Assembly (NCBI GenBank): GCA_903831255.1
Contig: CAIKWZ010000043.1
Location: 1-64,000 of the forward strand
Reading direction: 5' to 3'
Source: an uncultured Alphaproteobacteria bacterium
GTDB lineage: Bacteria; Pseudomonadota; Alphaproteobacteria; Caulobacterales; Hyphomonadaceae
DNA: 64,000 nt
The notes beneath the pieces are model-generated. The model saw only the letters and a program-made list of their open reading frames with translations, searched no databases and had not been told where the DNA came from. Shown here in pieces: positions 28,596-36,902 of this stretch. Position 1 is the stretch's first letter. Every line of letters begins with the position of its first letter. The translations under genes and the position numbers were made by a program.

Positions 28596-28686
28596 GTGGA
28601 CCTCCGTAAGGTAAGCGGGCCGTGTAAGGCGACCCGCCGGCTGAGGATCTACAAAGCGGCGAAGTGCGGCCAGGTTCAACACCGCC

Positions 28687-28715
28687 TTCGCGAACAGGAC
28701 GGAAGAATTCGCGAA
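28687..28715 (+). promoter_or_regulatory. Paired TTCGCGAA palindromes, candidate LytTR operator
   Basis: TTCGCGAA occurs at 28687-28694 and again at 28708-28715, a start-to-start distance of exactly 21 bp, two helical turns. The sites lie in the 142-bp divergent gap, 22-51 bp before the LytTR gene start. LytTR-type regulators bind tandem sites spaced by about two turns, so this is a good candidate target. The binder is inferred. Confidence 0.6.
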
Positions 28716-28737
28716 ATGCGCCCGGGAGCGACTGGCG

Positions 28738-29529
28738 ATGCGTGAACGGAAGGGCGGGAACGGGGGCGAAATGGCCGCCGGCGTTCAGAGGGAGTGGTGG
28801 GTCTCCACCCTTGTCGCCTCCGGAGCGGGGGTCAGTCTGGCGATTCTGGGGGCGGCGGGCACGGGAGACGTGCCGCTCGGTTGGCGGGTTCTCTACTGGG
28901 CGCCCCTCATGGTGCTCAACTCGGGCCTCGGCCTCTTTCTCTCCGCGGCGTTGAGACCTCGACTGCCTGCGGGGGCCTCCCCTGTCCTGAGTTGGGGAAT
29001 TCTGACCGCTGCGATCACGCCGGCGGCGGTTCTGTTTTGCTGGGTCTATGGGGCGCTCTTTTCCATTCCCTCCGGAATGACGCCTCCTTCGCTTTTAGAA
29101 ATCCTTGCGCCAAGTGTGGTTATAACGGCCGCCATGACCGGCGTTTTCATGCTGATCGAGCGGCCGGGGGCCTTCACCCGGCAGCCTGAGATGAAAAGCG
29201 GTGAGACGCTGTCCGGGCCCGCCTTGCTTCGACGCCTTCCCCCGCGTCTCGCCGGGGCGCGCGTCTACGCGGTTCGAAGCGAGGATCACTATCTGAAGGT
29301 CTTCACCTCCCGGGGGGAGGATCTGATTCTGATGCGCCTGTCGGACGCCATCGCCGAACTGGACGGACTTGAGGGCGCCCAGACCCATCGCTCCTGGTGG
29401 GTGGCGAGGGAGGCGGTGCAGGGCGTCGAGCGGGAAGGTGATCGGGTCTATCTGAAAATTGAGGGGGACGGCCGGGTCCCCGTCAGCCGGCCCAATCTTC
29501 GCCCATTGCGCGACGCAGGCTGGCTGTGA
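28738..29529 (+). CDS. Membrane-bound LytTR-family transcriptional regulator
   Basis: A 263-residue protein. The first about 145 residues hold four hydrophobic helices (TLVASGAGVSLAILGAAG; VLYWAPLMVLNSGLGLFLSA; SWGILTAAITPAAVLFCWVY; LAPSVVITAAMTGVFMLI). The C-terminal 95 residues are a LytTR DNA-binding domain: RVYAVRSEDHYLKVFTSRGE, LILMRLSDAIAEL, THRSWWVAREAVQGV, and VPVSRPNLRPLRDAG. It would sense a signal in the membrane and regulate nearby promoters. It is divergent from the DUF2306 gene, and paired palindromes lie just upstream of its own start. Signal and targets are not known. Confidence 0.88.
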   Translation: MRERKGGNGGEMAAGVQREWWVSTLVASGAGVSLAILGAAGTGDVPLGWRVLYWAPLMVLNSGLGLFLSAALRPRLPAGASPVLSWGILTAAITPAAVLFCWVYGALFSIPSGMTPPSLLEILAPSVVITAAMTGVFMLIERPGAFTRQPEMKSGETLSGPALLRRLPPRLAGARVYAVRSEDHYLKVFTSRGEDLILMRLSDAIAELDGLEGAQTHRSWWVAREAVQGVEREGDRVYLKIEGDGRVPVSRPNLRPLRDAGWL

Positions 29530-29664
29530 CGCTCACAGGATCGTGACGGCGATCCCCCCGAGAGGGGATGGATTGTCGGGTTTCGCCTTGCCCTCGCGCC
29601 GGGCTCGTTGCAGCTTGTCGCCGACACACGATAAGCGCCGGACAGGCGCAGGGGAGAGGTATCA

Positions 29665-31335
29665 ATGAGTACGACGTCGTCGACAGAGGGAGGCGCTGAG
29701 GCGCCGAAAAAGCAGAATGAGGCGGTCGTCATCGGCGCATCCAGCGTCGGGACCATGTTCGAATGGTACGACTTCTTTCTCTACGGCTCCCTCGCCGCCA
29801 ACATCACTCATCATTTCTTTTCCGGCGTGAACGAAACCACAGGGTTTATTCTCGCTCTCGCCGCTTTCGCGGCAGGCTTCATCGTTCGCCCGTTCGGGGC
29901 CCTGGTCTTCGGTCGTATCGGAGATGTCGTCGGCCGCAAGAACACCTTCCTCGTCACCATGATCATCATGGGCGCCTCGACATTCGCTGTCGGCTTTCTG
30001 CCCAGCTATCAGCAGGTCGGCATGATCGCTCCTGTCTGCCTGGTGCTCCTGCGCGTGCTGCAGGGGCTTGCAATCGGGGGTGAATATGGCGGAGCGGCGA
30101 TTTATGTCGCCGAGCACGCCCCGCCCAACCGACGAGGTTTCTACACGAGCTGGATCCAGATTACCGCAACGCTGGGGCTGTTCGCATCCCTTCTGGTGAT
30201 CATGGGCGTTCGCCAGGCCATGACGCCCGAAGAGTTCGACGAGTGGGGCTGGCGTATTCCGTTCCTCGTCTCCATCCTTCTCCTCGGGGTCTCGATCTGG
30301 ATCCGTCTTCAGCTCAAAGAGAGCCCGATCTTCCAGAAGATGAAGGACGAGGCGACGACCTCGAAGGCGCCGCTCGCCGAAGCCTTCGGCCGGTGGAGCA
30401 ATCTCAAATTCGTCTTCATCGCGCTGTTTGGCTGCGTCGCCGGTCAGGCGGTCGTCTGGTATTCGGGAACCTTCTACGGCCTGTTTTTCCTTCAGCAGAC
30501 CCTCAAGGTCGACGGCCTCGAGGCCAACAGCATCGTCGCCATCGCTCTGGGCCTGGGGACGCCTTTCTATATCTTCTTCGGCTGGCTGTCCGATCGCATC
30601 GGTCGGAAGCCTCTGATCCTCGCCGGACTGATCATACCGGCCCTTTGCTATTTCCCGCTCTTCCACATGATCACCGAGGCGGCCAACCCGGCGCTCGCGG
30701 CCGCTCAGGCGTCCTCGCCCGTGGTCGTTCGCGCCGATACGGCGGCCTGCTCCCTGCAGTTCGATCCGGTTGGCAAGAACAAGTTCGATTCCAAGTCCTG
30801 CGACATCGCCAAAGCGCTGTTGTCGAAGGCGGGCGTCAGCTATGAGACGCAGGCTCTGGAAGCCGGCGCCAATGCGGTGATCGTCGTCGGGGGACGAGAG
30901 CTCGCAGCGCCTGATCCGCGCGTCCTTGAGGGGCAGGAACGGGCTGCCGCCATTTCCGCGTATCAGAAAGAGGTCGCAGCCGTTCTGGCGGAGGCGGGTT
31001 ATCCCCTCAAGGCTGATCCTGTGAAGATCGATCGCTGGATGGTGATCGGGATCATCACGCTCACCACCATCTTCACGGCCATGGTCTATGGACCGATGGC
31101 GGCGATGCTGGTGGAGCTGTTCCCGGCGCGCATTCGCTACACCTCGATGTCGCTTCCCTATCATATCGGGAACGGATGGTTTGGAGGACTGCTGCCGACG
31201 ACCGCCTTCATGATCGTGGCGGCGACCGGGAACATCTATGCGGGCATCTGGTATCCGGTGATCATCGCCGGGTTCACCTTCGTGGTCGCCCTGTTCTTCC
31301 TGCCCGAGACCCGACACAGGGATATCAATATCTGA
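29665..31335 (+). CDS. MFS transporter, metabolite:H+ symporter type
   Basis: A 556-residue major facilitator with the signature of the MHS branch (ProP, KgtP, ShiA): MFEWYDFFLYGSLAA at the first helix, FGRIGDVVGRKNTFLVTM in the loop after helix 2, RVLQGLAIGGEYGGAAIYVAEHAP and, in the second half, GWLSDRIGRKPLILAG. Between about residues 345 and 450 is an unusually long polar insert with two cysteines (AACSLQF, SKSCDIAKALL), located in the loop between helices of the second bundle. MFS proteins of this branch usually have 430-450 residues. The hydroxyacid dehydrogenase gene overlaps its stop codon, suggesting an organic acid substrate. Confidence 0.88.
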   Translation: MSTTSSTEGGAEAPKKQNEAVVIGASSVGTMFEWYDFFLYGSLAANITHHFFSGVNETTGFILALAAFAAGFIVRPFGALVFGRIGDVVGRKNTFLVTMIIMGASTFAVGFLPSYQQVGMIAPVCLVLLRVLQGLAIGGEYGGAAIYVAEHAPPNRRGFYTSWIQITATLGLFASLLVIMGVRQAMTPEEFDEWGWRIPFLVSILLLGVSIWIRLQLKESPIFQKMKDEATTSKAPLAEAFGRWSNLKFVFIALFGCVAGQAVVWYSGTFYGLFFLQQTLKVDGLEANSIVAIALGLGTPFYIFFGWLSDRIGRKPLILAGLIIPALCYFPLFHMITEAANPALAAAQASSPVVVRADTAACSLQFDPVGKNKFDSKSCDIAKALLSKAGVSYETQALEAGANAVIVVGGRELAAPDPRVLEGQERAAAISAYQKEVAAVLAEAGYPLKADPVKIDRWMVIGIITLTTIFTAMVYGPMAAMLVELFPARIRYTSMSLPYHIGNGWFGGLLPTTAFMIVAATGNIYAGIWYPVIIAGFTFVVALFFLPETRHRDINI

Positions 31336-32315
31336 TGGAGACGACAGGCCACGCGCTTCGCCCGCCCGTGCTTGTGGCGACCCCCTATCCGGAGGTCGCC
31401 ATGGCTCGGGCGGAGCGCCTGTTCGACATCGGATCTCGAGCCTCGCGTATGATGCGCTCGGCCGATGTGCTCGAGGCGGCCCGCCGACGCGAGGCGCAGG
31501 CGATCCTGATCTCGGTGGGTCTGGTCCTCGGAGAGGCGGAAATCGAACAGCTCCCCGCAAGCGTTCGCATCATCTCGACCGCGAGCGTAGGGTTTGATCA
31601 CATTGATCTCGCCGCCGCCGCCCGGCGCGGGGTTCTGGTCTCCAATACTCCGGATGTCCTGACCGATGCGACCGCCGATCTCGCCATGCTCCTCATCCTC
31701 GGCGCCTGTCGCAGGGTGAAAGAGAACATGCAGATCATGGCCGAGGGTTGGGTGCGCTCGAACGGGTTCAGCGAGGGGCTGGGTCTCGAAGTGACGGGGC
31801 GAACCCTGGGCATTGTCGGTATGGGCCGGATCGGACGCGCTCTGGCGCGGCGGGCCCGGGGCTTCGGCATGCCTATTCTTTATCACAACCGCACCCGCCT
31901 TCCTGAGGACCTCGAGGAAGGGGCGACCTATTTCGCAAACCTCGAGGACATGCTTCCCGAGTGCGCCATCCTCAGTTTGAACCTTCCCGGAGGTCGCGCG
32001 CCGGTCATGACCCGGGACGCCTTTGCGCGTCTTCCCGACCAGGCGGTTCTCGTCAATGCGGCCCGCGGATCGCTGGTGGATGAGGAGGCGCTCCTTGAGG
32101 CCCTCGCGTCAGGACGGCTCGCTGCGGCGGGTCTTGACGTTTATCGGCGTGAGCCCGGGTTCGATCGGCGCCTCGCGGAGCACCCGCGGACATTCCTTCT
32201 GCCTCATGTGGGCAGCGCAACGACGGAGACCCGTCTCGCGATGGCTATGCGTGCCATAGACAATGTCGAGGCGGCTCTGGCCGGCCGGCCGGTTCCCGAT
32301 GAGGTCAGGGTCTGA
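31335..32315 (+). CDS. D-2-hydroxyacid dehydrogenase (glyoxylate/hydroxypyruvate reductase-like)
   Basis: A 326-residue NAD(P)-dependent enzyme. The ATG overlaps the transporter stop by one base (TGATG), so translation is coupled. The Rossmann motif is LGIVGMGRIGRALARRARG near residue 155. The catalytic Arg is in VLVNAARGSLVDEEAL and the catalytic His in LLPHVGSAT. An Asp/Glu partner is present in the segment GLDVYRREP. The best match is the glycerate dehydrogenase / glyoxylate reductase branch, which interconverts D-glycerate and hydroxypyruvate. With the transporter it may import and oxidise a hydroxyacid. A glycerate-kinase-like gene lies 14 kb further on. Confidence 0.86.
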   Translation: METTGHALRPPVLVATPYPEVAMARAERLFDIGSRASRMMRSADVLEAARRREAQAILISVGLVLGEAEIEQLPASVRIISTASVGFDHIDLAAAARRGVLVSNTPDVLTDATADLAMLLILGACRRVKENMQIMAEGWVRSNGFSEGLGLEVTGRTLGIVGMGRIGRALARRARGFGMPILYHNRTRLPEDLEEGATYFANLEDMLPECAILSLNLPGGRAPVMTRDAFARLPDQAVLVNAARGSLVDEEALLEALASGRLAAAGLDVYRREPGFDRRLAEHPRTFLLPHVGSATTETRLAMAMRAIDNVEAALAGRPVPDEVRV

Positions 32316-32318
32316 CGG

Positions 32319-32795
32319 TCATCCTCGCGACGCCGTACGCTCGCTGTTTCGCGAACCGGTCGATGGTTTCCACAAAGAGGAAAGCCAGGCCTCGACCTTA
32401 CGTCGCCACATCCATTGCCGGCGCAGGGCGGCGGTGCGGGGCGCATCCTCTTCGGACCGAGGCATCATGATGTCGTTCATCGGCGGTCGAAGGCCGCGAA
32501 TGAGATCCTCTTCTATCATGCGCCGTTCGCTTTCCGTGCGGACCTTCAGGACATGGCGTTCGGTGGCGCCCTTCAGCCACCAGGCGTCGCCCCATTTCTC
32601 GTGACCCAGCAGTCGCTCGCGAAGATTGGCGGCTTTCCCGACATAAAGCGGGGTCAGGAAGAAGGCGAAGCGACGACGAACGAACACATAGATCCCGCCC
32701 GAGTCTCCGGGGATCCCGGATTTGGTCAGCACCGACTGAAACGAGTAGGTGCGCCCGGATTCGCCGCGCCACCCGTGTCGCCCGAAGAACAGCAT
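32319..32795 (-). CDS. GIY-YIG domain protein
   Basis: A 158-residue protein with a GIY-YIG nuclease fold. GGIYVFVRR carries the GIY-like strand, and PLYVGKAANLRERLLGHEKW the YIG-like strand followed by the conserved Arg and His. The catalytic Glu could be in SERRMIEEDLI. The C-terminal 40 residues are basic. Members include DNA repair enzymes and homing nucleases; this one resembles small uncharacterised chromosomal proteins. It starts at 32795 or 32813 (both ATG). It is convergent with the dehydrogenase gene (3 bp between stops) and divergent from the channel gene. There is no sign of a mobile element around it. Confidence 0.75.
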   Translation of the reverse strand: MLFFGRHGWRGESGRTYSFQSVLTKSGIPGDSGGIYVFVRRRFAFFLTPLYVGKAANLRERLLGHEKWGDAWWLKGATERHVLKVRTESERRMIEEDLIRGLRPPMNDIMMPRSEEDAPRTAALRRQWMWRRKVEAWLSSLWKPSTGSRNSERTASRG

Positions 32796-33087
32796 GATCG
32801 CCTCCGTGTTCAAGTGTCAGAATCCGGCTGACACGGTTAACAACTCCTCAAGGACGCGGGGCGATGCGACCTTTGTCAGGCTCGGGTCCGGAAAAAGCCT
32901 CAGGCGGATCGCCGACAGCATCGTCAGGGCGCTTGGGGGGAAGGGTCGGGGCGGCCTCCTCGCCTTGATCAGGATCAGGGCTCCGGATCACCGCCCGTCA
33001 CAGTCAGAACGCTTCCGGCGAGGATCGACCCTGGTCTTCTGGCGGAGTAAGACCGTTGCAGAACGGCGGCGAGCGAGAGACGGGCGA

Positions 33088-33564
33088 ATGCTGGTTCAGA
33101 ACCTTCTCGTATCCTCCGGCATGGTGCTGGGAACGGTCTGTTTGCACTTTTTCGGATTGGCCGCCCTTATCGCCGTTCTGCGCGCAGAGTTCGCCCAGCG
33201 ATGGAGGGCCGGCTCGGCCCTTGAGCGCGGCGCGACGCTTCTCCTCACCGTGTTCGGCCTTGTTCTTCTACAGAGCGTCGAAATCTGGGCGTACGCGTTT
33301 TTGTATATGGCGCTGGGCGAGATCCGGGATCTCGAGACGGCGCTCTATTACTCTGCCGCCTGCTTCACCACGGTGGGCTTTGGAGACGTTCAGATCAGTC
33401 CTGACCGTCGTCTGATCGGGGCGATCGAGGCCGCCAACGGCTTCCTGCTGATTGGCTGGTCCGGCGCCTTCCTCGTCTCGGTGACCGCCAAAATGGGCCT
33501 TCTCGAGGCGCGTCTGATCCGGGAACAGGCTGAACCTGAGGCCGATGACCGGAATTTGCCTTGA
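33088..33564 (+). CDS. Two-helix potassium channel family protein
   Basis: A 158-residue membrane protein. The selectivity filter is TTVGFGD, after a pore helix ETALYYSAACF. It has four hydrophobic segments: two N-terminal (LLVSSGMVLGTVCLHFFGLA and GATLLLTVFGLVLLQSVEI), the segment before the pore loop, and a final inner helix (AIEAANGFLLIGWSGAFLVSVTA). The pore loop and flanking helices form the classical Ion_trans_2 module. It could be an inward K+ channel subunit; no cytoplasmic sensor domain is attached. ATG 33088 is chosen for the family start. The 292 bp before it contain no convincing gene. Confidence 0.82.
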   Translation: MLVQNLLVSSGMVLGTVCLHFFGLAALIAVLRAEFAQRWRAGSALERGATLLLTVFGLVLLQSVEIWAYAFLYMALGEIRDLETALYYSAACFTTVGFGDVQISPDRRLIGAIEAANGFLLIGWSGAFLVSVTAKMGLLEARLIREQAEPEADDRNLP

Positions 33565-33621
33565 CCTCCCGAAGTCTGTAGTGACCTTGCCCCAAGGACA
33601 GACGAACGCCTGGGGACGAGG

Positions 33622-35622
33622 ATGTTTTCGAAGATACTGATCGCCAATCGCGGGGAAATTGCGTGCCGCGTGATCAAGACGGCGCGGCGCATGGGCGTTC
33701 GGACCGTCGTTGTCTATTCAGAGGCCGACCGGGGCTCCATGGCGACCGATCTGGCCGACGAGACGGTCTTCATCGGCCCCTCTCCGGCCGCCCAGAGTTA
33801 TCTCGTCCAGGACAAGATTATCGAGGCGGTGCGTAAGACCGGGGCTGAGGCGGTTCATCCCGGCTTTGGTTTCCTCTCAGAGAACGCGAGCTTCGCCCGG
33901 CGGCTGCAGGACGAGAAGATCGTCTTCATCGGACCCAACCCTCACGCCATCGAAGCGATGGGCGACAAGATCACGTCGAAGAAGTTCGCCGCCGAGGCGG
34001 GAGTGAACACGGTTCCCGGCCATATGGGTCTCATCGCTGACGCTGAGGAAGCGGTCGGGATCGCCCGTTCGATCGGATATCCGGTGATGATCAAGGCATC
34101 CGCGGGTGGCGGCGGCAAGGGCCTGCGGATTGCCTGGAATGATGTGGAGGCCCGCGAAGGTTTCGACGGCGCGCGCGCTGAGGCGATCGCTTCGTTCGGC
34201 GATGATCGCATCTTCATCGAGAAGTTCGTCGATCAGCCGCGGCATATCGAGATCCAGGTTCTCGGCGACAAGCACGGCCACATCATTCATCTCAACGAGA
34301 GAGAATGCTCCATTCAGCGCCGGAACCAGAAGGTGTTCGAGGAGGCTCCCTCGCCCTTCCTCGATGCGGCCACCCGGGCCGCCATGGGCGCACAGGCCGT
34401 GGCCCTCGCCAAGGCCGTGAACTACGACAGCGCCGGGACGGTGGAGTTCATCGTCGATGGAAATCGCAACTTCTACTTCCTCGAAATGAACACCCGTCTG
34501 CAGGTTGAGCATCCCGTGACCGAGATGATCACCGGCTACGACCTTGTCGAGCAGATGCTGCGTGTGGCCTCCGGAGAGAAGCTCTCCATCCGCCAGAAGG
34601 ATGTGGGCATCAAGGGCTGGGCCCTCGAATCCCGGATCTACGCTGAGGACCCTTATCGCAATTTCCTGCCGTCGATCGGCCGCCTGAAGCGTTGCCGGTT
34701 CCCGGCTGAGGGCGCCCTCGGCGTCGGGAGCGTGCGGATCGATACGGGCGTGCGCGAGGGCGACGAGATCTCGATGTACTACGATCCGATGATCGCCAAG
34801 CTCATCACGCATTCGAAGACAAGAGAAGCGGCGATCGACACCCACATAAAGGCTATTGAGCGGCTTGAGATCCAGGGGATCCAGGACAACTCGCCCTTTC
34901 TTGCCGCGGTGCTGTCCCAGGACCGTTTCCGGTCCGGGTCGATCACCACCGGCTATATCAAGGAAGAGTTTCCCGACGGCTTCCACGGGCTCGCTCCCGA
35001 CGAGGCTGTCGAGCGTCTCATCTGCGCTTCGGCGGCCTATGTTCATGGCGTCCTGACGCGCCGGGACAGCGCGATCAGCGGCCGCGCCGAGCCGGCCCGG
35101 CCGCTCCGTGAGGATTGGGTGGTTATCTGCGGCGCCCGTCATGTGCCCATTCGACTGAAACTTGGCGAAGGAGAGGCGGAGATCACCTTCACCCAGCAGG
35201 ATCGCACTGTCTCTCTCGCCACGGCGTGGGCGCCCGGTCGCCCGCTTCTCGAGGGGCTGCTTGACGATACGCCGTTTGCGATCGCCATTTCAAATCGCCC
35301 GGAGGGGTATGTCTTCCGGCGCCTCGGAGTTGAGGCCCGGGTGCTGGTGTGCTCCCCTGAGACAGCGGACCTGCACGCCCGTCTTCCTGAAAAAGCCAAA
35401 CCCGATACCTCGAAGCTCATCATGAGCCCGATGCCCGGCCTCGTGGTATCCGTGGCGGTGACTGTCGGTCAGGAGGTCAAATCGGGTGAGGCGGTCTGCA
35501 TCGTCGAGGCGATGAAGATGCAGAACATCATTCGCGCTGAGGCTGACGGTGTCGTGAAGACGGTCAATGTCGCAGGCGGCGCCAGCGTCGCTGCGGACGA
35601 GATCCTCATCGAATTCGCCTGA
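33622..35622 (+). CDS. pccA: Propionyl-CoA carboxylase alpha subunit (biotin carboxylase and carrier)
   Basis: A 666-residue subunit with biotin carboxylase domain (1-450: FSKILIANRGEIACRVIKTA, ATP-grasp glycine loop KASAGGGGKGLRI, HIEIQVLGDKHG, EMNTRLQVEH) and a C-terminal biotin carrier. The biotin Lys lies in VEAMKMQN near residue 632; the segment between is the BT domain that PCC uses to contact the beta subunit. It charges biotin with bicarbonate and ATP, and pccB transfers it. ATG 33622 is followed by MFSKILIANRGEI, as in other PCC alpha subunits. It is separated from pccB by 6.5 kb. A hairpin overlapping the end of the convergent lipB follows. Confidence 0.95.
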   Translation: MFSKILIANRGEIACRVIKTARRMGVRTVVVYSEADRGSMATDLADETVFIGPSPAAQSYLVQDKIIEAVRKTGAEAVHPGFGFLSENASFARRLQDEKIVFIGPNPHAIEAMGDKITSKKFAAEAGVNTVPGHMGLIADAEEAVGIARSIGYPVMIKASAGGGGKGLRIAWNDVEAREGFDGARAEAIASFGDDRIFIEKFVDQPRHIEIQVLGDKHGHIIHLNERECSIQRRNQKVFEEAPSPFLDAATRAAMGAQAVALAKAVNYDSAGTVEFIVDGNRNFYFLEMNTRLQVEHPVTEMITGYDLVEQMLRVASGEKLSIRQKDVGIKGWALESRIYAEDPYRNFLPSIGRLKRCRFPAEGALGVGSVRIDTGVREGDEISMYYDPMIAKLITHSKTREAAIDTHIKAIERLEIQGIQDNSPFLAAVLSQDRFRSGSITTGYIKEEFPDGFHGLAPDEAVERLICASAAYVHGVLTRRDSAISGRAEPARPLREDWVVICGARHVPIRLKLGEGEAEITFTQQDRTVSLATAWAPGRPLLEGLLDDTPFAIAISNRPEGYVFRRLGVEARVLVCSPETADLHARLPEKAKPDTSKLIMSPMPGLVVSVAVTVGQEVKSGEAVCIVEAMKMQNIIRAEADGVVKTVNVAGGASVAADEILIEFA

Positions 35623-35637
35623 GTTCGGGACGGCGGG

Positions 35638-35656
35638 CGCCGGTCTCAGACCGGCG
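35638..35656. terminator. Hairpin between pccA and lipB (convergent)
   Basis: CGCCGGTCT (35638-35646) and AGACCGGCG (35648-35656) are perfect 9-bp arms separated by one base. The site contains the lipB stop codon and lies 16 bp after the pccA stop. No T-tract is present on either strand, so termination efficiency is uncertain. Confidence 0.4.
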
Positions 35657-36314
35657 AGGCGATGCGGCGGATCGGCCCGAAGCGTTGCTCGAACGCCTGA
35701 GCCAGAGCGATGTCGACGTCCGTAAGGCTGGCTGTGCGTCCAAGCCGGGAGAGGCTCGTCACCCCGAGGCGCGGATCGCTCATTCCGCACGGCACGATGC
35801 CGCCAAAATGTCCAAGGTCCGGTTCCACATTGAGGCTGACGCCGTGGAAGGAGACCCATCGTCTGAGCCGGATCCCGATCGCGGCGATCTTGTCTTCCCG
35901 GCCGTCGGCGTCAGGTCCTGCATGGGCGACCCATACGCCGACCCGGCCCGGACGCCTCTCCCCGCGCACATTGAATGACGCGAGGGTATCGATAATCCAC
36001 TGCTCGAGAGCGCACACGAACGCTTTAACGTCCCGGCCCCGCCGGGTGAGATCGAGCATCACATAGGCCACTCTCTGGCCTGGCCCATGATAGGTGAACT
36101 GTCCGCCCCGCTGGGTCTCGAATACGGGGATACCCGACGGGTCGATCAGATCTTCCGGGCGGGAGCTGGTCCCCTTTGTGTAGAGAGGGGGGTGCTCCAG
36201 CAGCCAGACAAGCTCGTCCGCCTCCCCGGAAAGAATGGCTGAAACCCGTCGGTCCATGACCTCCAGGGCCTGTGGATAACTTGTCAGGCCTTCCGTGACC
36301 GCCCATTCCGTCAT
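35646..36314 (-). CDS. lipB: Octanoyltransferase (lipoyl biosynthesis)
   Basis: A 222-residue enzyme that moves octanoyl from acyl carrier protein to lipoyl domains. The signature [21 protein letters not shown] is complete. The catalytic pair is Lys in [13 protein letters not shown] and Cys in VPCGMSD. Length is normal. It is divergent from the fliN-like gene across 81 bp, which holds GTTAACC and a GTTTACGG box. The lipoyl synthase gene is not in the window. Confidence 0.95.
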   Translation of the reverse strand: MTEWAVTEGLTSYPQALEVMDRRVSAILSGEADELVWLLEHPPLYTKGTSSRPEDLIDPSGIPVFETQRGGQFTYHGPGQRVAYVMLDLTRRGRDVKAFVCALEQWIIDTLASFNVRGERRPGRVGVWVAHAGPDADGREDKIAAIGIRLRRWVSFHGVSLNVEPDLGHFGGIVPCGMSDPRLGVTSLSRLGRTASLTDVDIALAQAFEQRFGPIRRIASPV

Positions 36315-36395
36315 CGAGGTTAACCTTCAGGCAACTGTCCGCCGGCCATTGTCCGGGAATCGAACGTTTACGGACAATCCCCCCGGAGCTGACTG

Positions 36396-36650
36396 GTGGC
36401 ATCGCAGCTTGATCGTGTCGAGGTCGAGATCACCGTCCTGCTGGGCCGGGCCGCGATCCCCATGCAGCAATTGCTGCGAATGGGGCGGGGCGCGGTCATT
36501 CCGCTGGACGCCAACGAGGATGACGAAGTCTGGATTCTCGCCAACAACCATCCCATCGCCCGCGGAGAGCTGGTGATTGACGGCGACCGGATGTCCATCA
36601 CGGTCACCAAACCGGCAATCGTTGAAGATTACTTCGCGACAGAACAATAG
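36396..36650 (+). CDS. fliN: FliN-like flagellar motor switch (SpoA domain) protein
   Basis: An 84-residue protein starting at GTG 36396, with GGAG 7-11 bases before. It consists of one SpoA/FliN C-terminal domain: LDRVEVEITVLLGRAAIPMQ, LLRMGRGAVIPLD and the end PIARGELVIDGDRMSITVTK, which matches the surface-presentation module of FliN. FliN forms the lower part of the flagellar C ring. The domain is complete but the N-terminal extension of longer FliN proteins is lacking. No FliG, FliM or FliF gene is nearby, so it is an isolated copy. The 96 bases between it and the tRNA carry no gene. Confidence 0.8.
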   Translation: MASQLDRVEVEITVLLGRAAIPMQQLLRMGRGAVIPLDANEDDEVWILANNHPIARGELVIDGDRMSITVTKPAIVEDYFATEQ

Positions 36651-36746
36651 GTCGCCCGAAAGCGTTTTTCGTCTGGCGGCGCTTTTCAGCTGGAGCTCTC
36701 TTCACAAACCCCGCGCACCTTGTATATGTCGCGCCTTGCCCGGCGT

Positions 36747-36831
36747 GCGGTCGTGGCGGAATTGGTAGACGCGCAGCGTTGAGGTCGCTGTGGGGCAACC
36801 CGTGGAAGTTCGAGTCTTCTCGACCGCACCA
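36747..36831 (+). tRNA. tRNA-Leu (anticodon GAG)
   Basis: The acceptor stem GCGGTCG (36747-36753) pairs with CGACCGC (36821-36827), and ACCA is encoded. The anticodon stem CAGCG/CGCTG encloses TTGAGGT, giving anticodon GAG for CUC/CUU. A D-loop with TTGGTAGAC, a long variable arm and TTCGAGT T-loop are visible. It is 85 bases. Confidence 0.95.
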
Positions 36832-36902
36832 GCCGGCAAACAGGGGACAGGTGTCATGACGCTCGCCTAGGCGAGCCGCCGCAGGCGGAGAGGGAGCTCA
36901 GC

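Noticed and set aside
29662-31560. 632-codon open frame on the minus strand
   Set aside because: It lies antisense to the MFS transporter gene and reads as a His/Arg/Asp-rich shadow without a recognisable domain.
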